Below are positions 4,898 through 6,526 of a stretch of DNA of 6,526 nucleotides, piece by piece (positions within the stretch are counted from its first letter, which is position 1; every line of letters begins with the position of its first letter). Origin of the DNA: Pirellulales bacterium (GTDB lineage: Bacteria > Planctomycetota > Planctomycetia > Pirellulales > JAICIG01); assembly GCA_025924495.1 (NCBI GenBank), contig JAICIG010000440.1, positions 1 through 6,526 on the forward strand, in the 5' to 3' direction. The notes below the pieces were generated by a model that worked only from the letters and a program-made list of their open reading frames with translations, did no database searches and was not told the origin of the DNA. A program made the translations under genes and the position numbers.

Positions 4898-6526
4898 CTA
4901 TTCGCCTTCTAGGGGCGCGGTTGGTCCGGCCGATTCCGGCGCGAAACCTCGGCGCATGGTGTTCTCCGTAATCGTACGGGGAATGACGAATTGCAGGAGG
5001 TAGTCATGACCGCCTGCTTTGCTGCCGATGCCAGACATCTTGAAGCCGCCGAACGGCTGGCGGTTGACGAGCGCTCCAGTGATGCCACGGTTCAAGTACA
5101 GATTTCCAACCAGCAATTCGCGGCGCGCTCGCTCGAGATTGGCGGGACTGCGCGAAAACATGCCGCCCGTCAGCGCATATTCAGTGCTGTTGAAAATCTC
5201 AATCGCGTGATCCAGGTTTGCGGCGCGAATCACCGCCAGGACCGGACCAAAGATTTCTTCCTGGGCGAGTCTTGAACTCGGAGGCACATCGGCAAAAATA
5301 TGTGGCCCGATAAAGAAACCTCGTTTAGCCAGGTCGCCGACCTCTACGGCCAGCAACTCAATTCCTTCGCTTTTGCCCATCTCGATGTAGCGGCAAATGC
5401 GCTTGAAAGCTTCGGCGTCGATGACCGGGCCGACGCTCGTGGCCGGTTCTTCGGCGGGGCCGACTTTCAGGCTGCGGCTGGCTTCGACCAGCCGCTTGAG
5501 GAATACGTCGTACACGTTTTGCAGGACGATGACGCGTGAACAGGCCGAGCATTTCTGTCCTTGGTAGCCGAACGCGCTTTTGACGACTGCCAACACGGCT
5601 TCGTCCAGGTCGGCATCGTCGTCGACGATGATTGCATTTTTGCCGCCCATTTCAGCAATCACCCGTTTGACGTGGCCGATGCCGGCGGCGGAAACTTCCG
5701 CTGCTTGACGATTGATTGCCAGGCCGACCGCTCGTGATCCCGTGAATGCGATGACCGCCGTATCGGGATGTTTGACCAGGCCGGCCCCGGCGATTTCCCC
5801 CTTGCCCGGCAAATAGTTCAGCACGCCCGGCGGCAGTGCCACCTCGTCGAAAATCTCCATCAGCTTGGCCGCGATGACCGAGGACTGTTCTGCGGGCTTC
5901 ATTACCACCGTATTGCCCGTCGCCAGAGCCGCCGTGGTCATCCCGGTGAGGATTGCCAAGGGAAAGTTCCAAGGTGCAATCACCGCCGTTACGCCGCGCG
6001 GCAGATAAACGAACCGGTTCTCTTCGCCCGGCGCATCAACTCCTTGCGGCGCTTGCAATGCGACGGCGTCTCGGGCGTAGAACTCGCAGAAGTCAATCGC
6101 CTCGCAGACGTCGGCATCGGCTTCGCGCCAGCCTTTGCCGCATTCATAAACTTCCCAGGCAGCCAGTTCAAAGCGTCTCTGCCGCATACATTCGGCCGCG
6201 CGATGAAGGTAATCGGCTCGGGCCTCCGCCCCTAACGCGTGCCAGGCAGGCAAGGCTGCTTTCGCGGCGGCGACTGCCTGGTCAGCGTCCTGCGAACGGG
6301 CGGCAGAGATGGTCCCCACGACCCGGTCATTTTGCGACGGATCAATGGAAGCGAAACGCTCGGGCGATTCGACAGGCTCTCCGTCGATCCATAGCGGATA
6401 GGAGCGGCCGAGCTGCCCTTTGACGAGTCCCAGAGCCTGCTGCATCGAACGACGCTCCGATTCTCGCAGGAAATCGGCAGTTGGCTCATTGCGAAACGGC
6501 CCGATCCGCCGAGCTGGCGTGGCGTG
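4898..6526 (-). CDS. L-glutamate gamma-semialdehyde dehydrogenase (P5C dehydrogenase), 5' end beyond the right window edge
   Basis: This is an aldehyde dehydrogenase of the ALDH4 / PruA-RocA / PutA C-terminal type. It oxidises glutamate semialdehyde (from pyrroline-5-carboxylate) to glutamate with NAD+ in proline and arginine catabolism. Numbered from the first in-window Met (6445), it shows 'APWNFPLAI' with oxyanion-hole N160, cofactor-fold 'FTGSRAVG' (234-241), general-base E265 in 'VIAEMGGK', nucleophile C299 in 'GYQGQKCSA', 'QEEIFGPV' (E397), and 'LNRGITGALVNRQPFGGF' (451-468). That Met is not the true start. The frame stays open through 6446-6526 with no ATG, GTG or TTG, and it encodes 'PFRNEPTADF', a conserved N-terminal element of this family (compare B. 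subtilis RocA 'HEPFTDF'). A GGAG nine bases before 6445 is therefore probably fortuitous. Whether the gene is stand-alone (pruA/rocA) or fused to a proline dehydrogenase domain (putA) cannot be seen. It converges on dapL with an 85-base gap. Confidence 0.92.
   Translation of the reverse strand, partial: HATPARRIGPFRNEPTADFLRESERRSMQQALGLVKGQLGRSYPLWIDGEPVESPERFASIDPSQNDRVVGTISAARSQDADQAVAAAKAALPAWHALGAEARADYLHRAAECMRQRRFELAAWEVYECGKGWREADADVCEAIDFCEFYARDAVALQAPQGVDAPGEENRFVYLPRGVTAVIAPWNFPLAILTGMTTAALATGNTVVMKPAEQSSVIAAKLMEIFDEVALPPGVLNYLPGKGEIAGAGLVKHPDTAVIAFTGSRAVGLAINRQAAEVSAAGIGHVKRVIAEMGGKNAIIVDDDADLDEAVLAVVKSAFGYQGQKCSACSRVIVLQNVYDVFLKRLVEASRSLKVGPAEEPATSVGPVIDAEAFKRICRYIEMGKSEGIELLAVEVGDLAKRGFFIGPHIFADVPPSSRLAQEEIFGPVLAVIRAANLDHAIEIFNSTEYALTGGMFSRSPANLERARRELLVGNLYLNRGITGALVNRQPFGGFKMSGIGSKAGGHDYLLQFVIPRTITENTMRRGFAPESAGPTAPLEGE

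Noticed and set aside
5768..6423. Two overlapping plus-strand frames of about 155 codons opposite the dehydrogenase gene
   Set aside because: Both are antisense to conserved catalytic-domain sequence, and their Arg/Pro/Ala-rich composition is typical of shadow frames.
1..6526. Search for tRNA, rRNA, insertion sequences, CRISPR arrays and attachment sites
   Set aside because: No cloverleaf-like tRNA arms, transposase motifs, regularly spaced repeats or long terminal repeats were visible by eye on either strand.

Overview
The window looks like chromosomal DNA of a planctomycete, probably of the Pirellulales type. The main evidence is a BBP7-family (DUF1551-like) outer-membrane beta-barrel protein, a family I know essentially from Planctomycetota. 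Supporting evidence is a short single-membrane-segment VWA protein of a kind common in that phylum, a DapL-type route to diaminopimelate, weak or absent Shine-Dalgarno sequences, and moderately high GC. The assignment rests on recognising families by eye; no search was run.

Layout from left to right. Positions 1-203 (minus) hold the first 67 codons of an LptF/LptG-family (YjgP/YjgQ) permease that runs off the left edge. Positions 204-912 are about 700 bases with no convincing gene but several short inverted repeats, lying between the divergent permease and barrel genes. Positions 913-2382 (plus) encode the secreted BBP7 barrel, followed by a clear intrinsic terminator at 2409-2443. Positions 2512-3468 (plus) encode a membrane-anchored VWA protein with a complete metal-binding (MIDAS) site. 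Positions 3580-4812 (plus) encode LL-diaminopimelate aminotransferase, preceded by an imperfect hairpin. A compact GC-rich inverted repeat at 4859-4877 sits between this gene and the convergent gene at 4898-6526 (minus). That last gene is L-glutamate gamma-semialdehyde dehydrogenase; it runs off the right edge, and its true start is outside the window.

The genes do not form one obvious pathway. Three relate to the cell envelope: a lipopolysaccharide-export-type permease, an outer-membrane barrel, and diaminopimelate synthesis for peptidoglycan and lysine. The VWA protein probably acts on the outer face of the inner membrane. The dehydrogenase belongs to proline/arginine catabolism. I see no mobile element, CRISPR array, tRNA or rRNA, and no evidence for a new multi-gene system. 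The points most worth a second look are the two edge-truncated genes, the inverted repeats in the 204-912 region, and the short VWA protein of unknown role.
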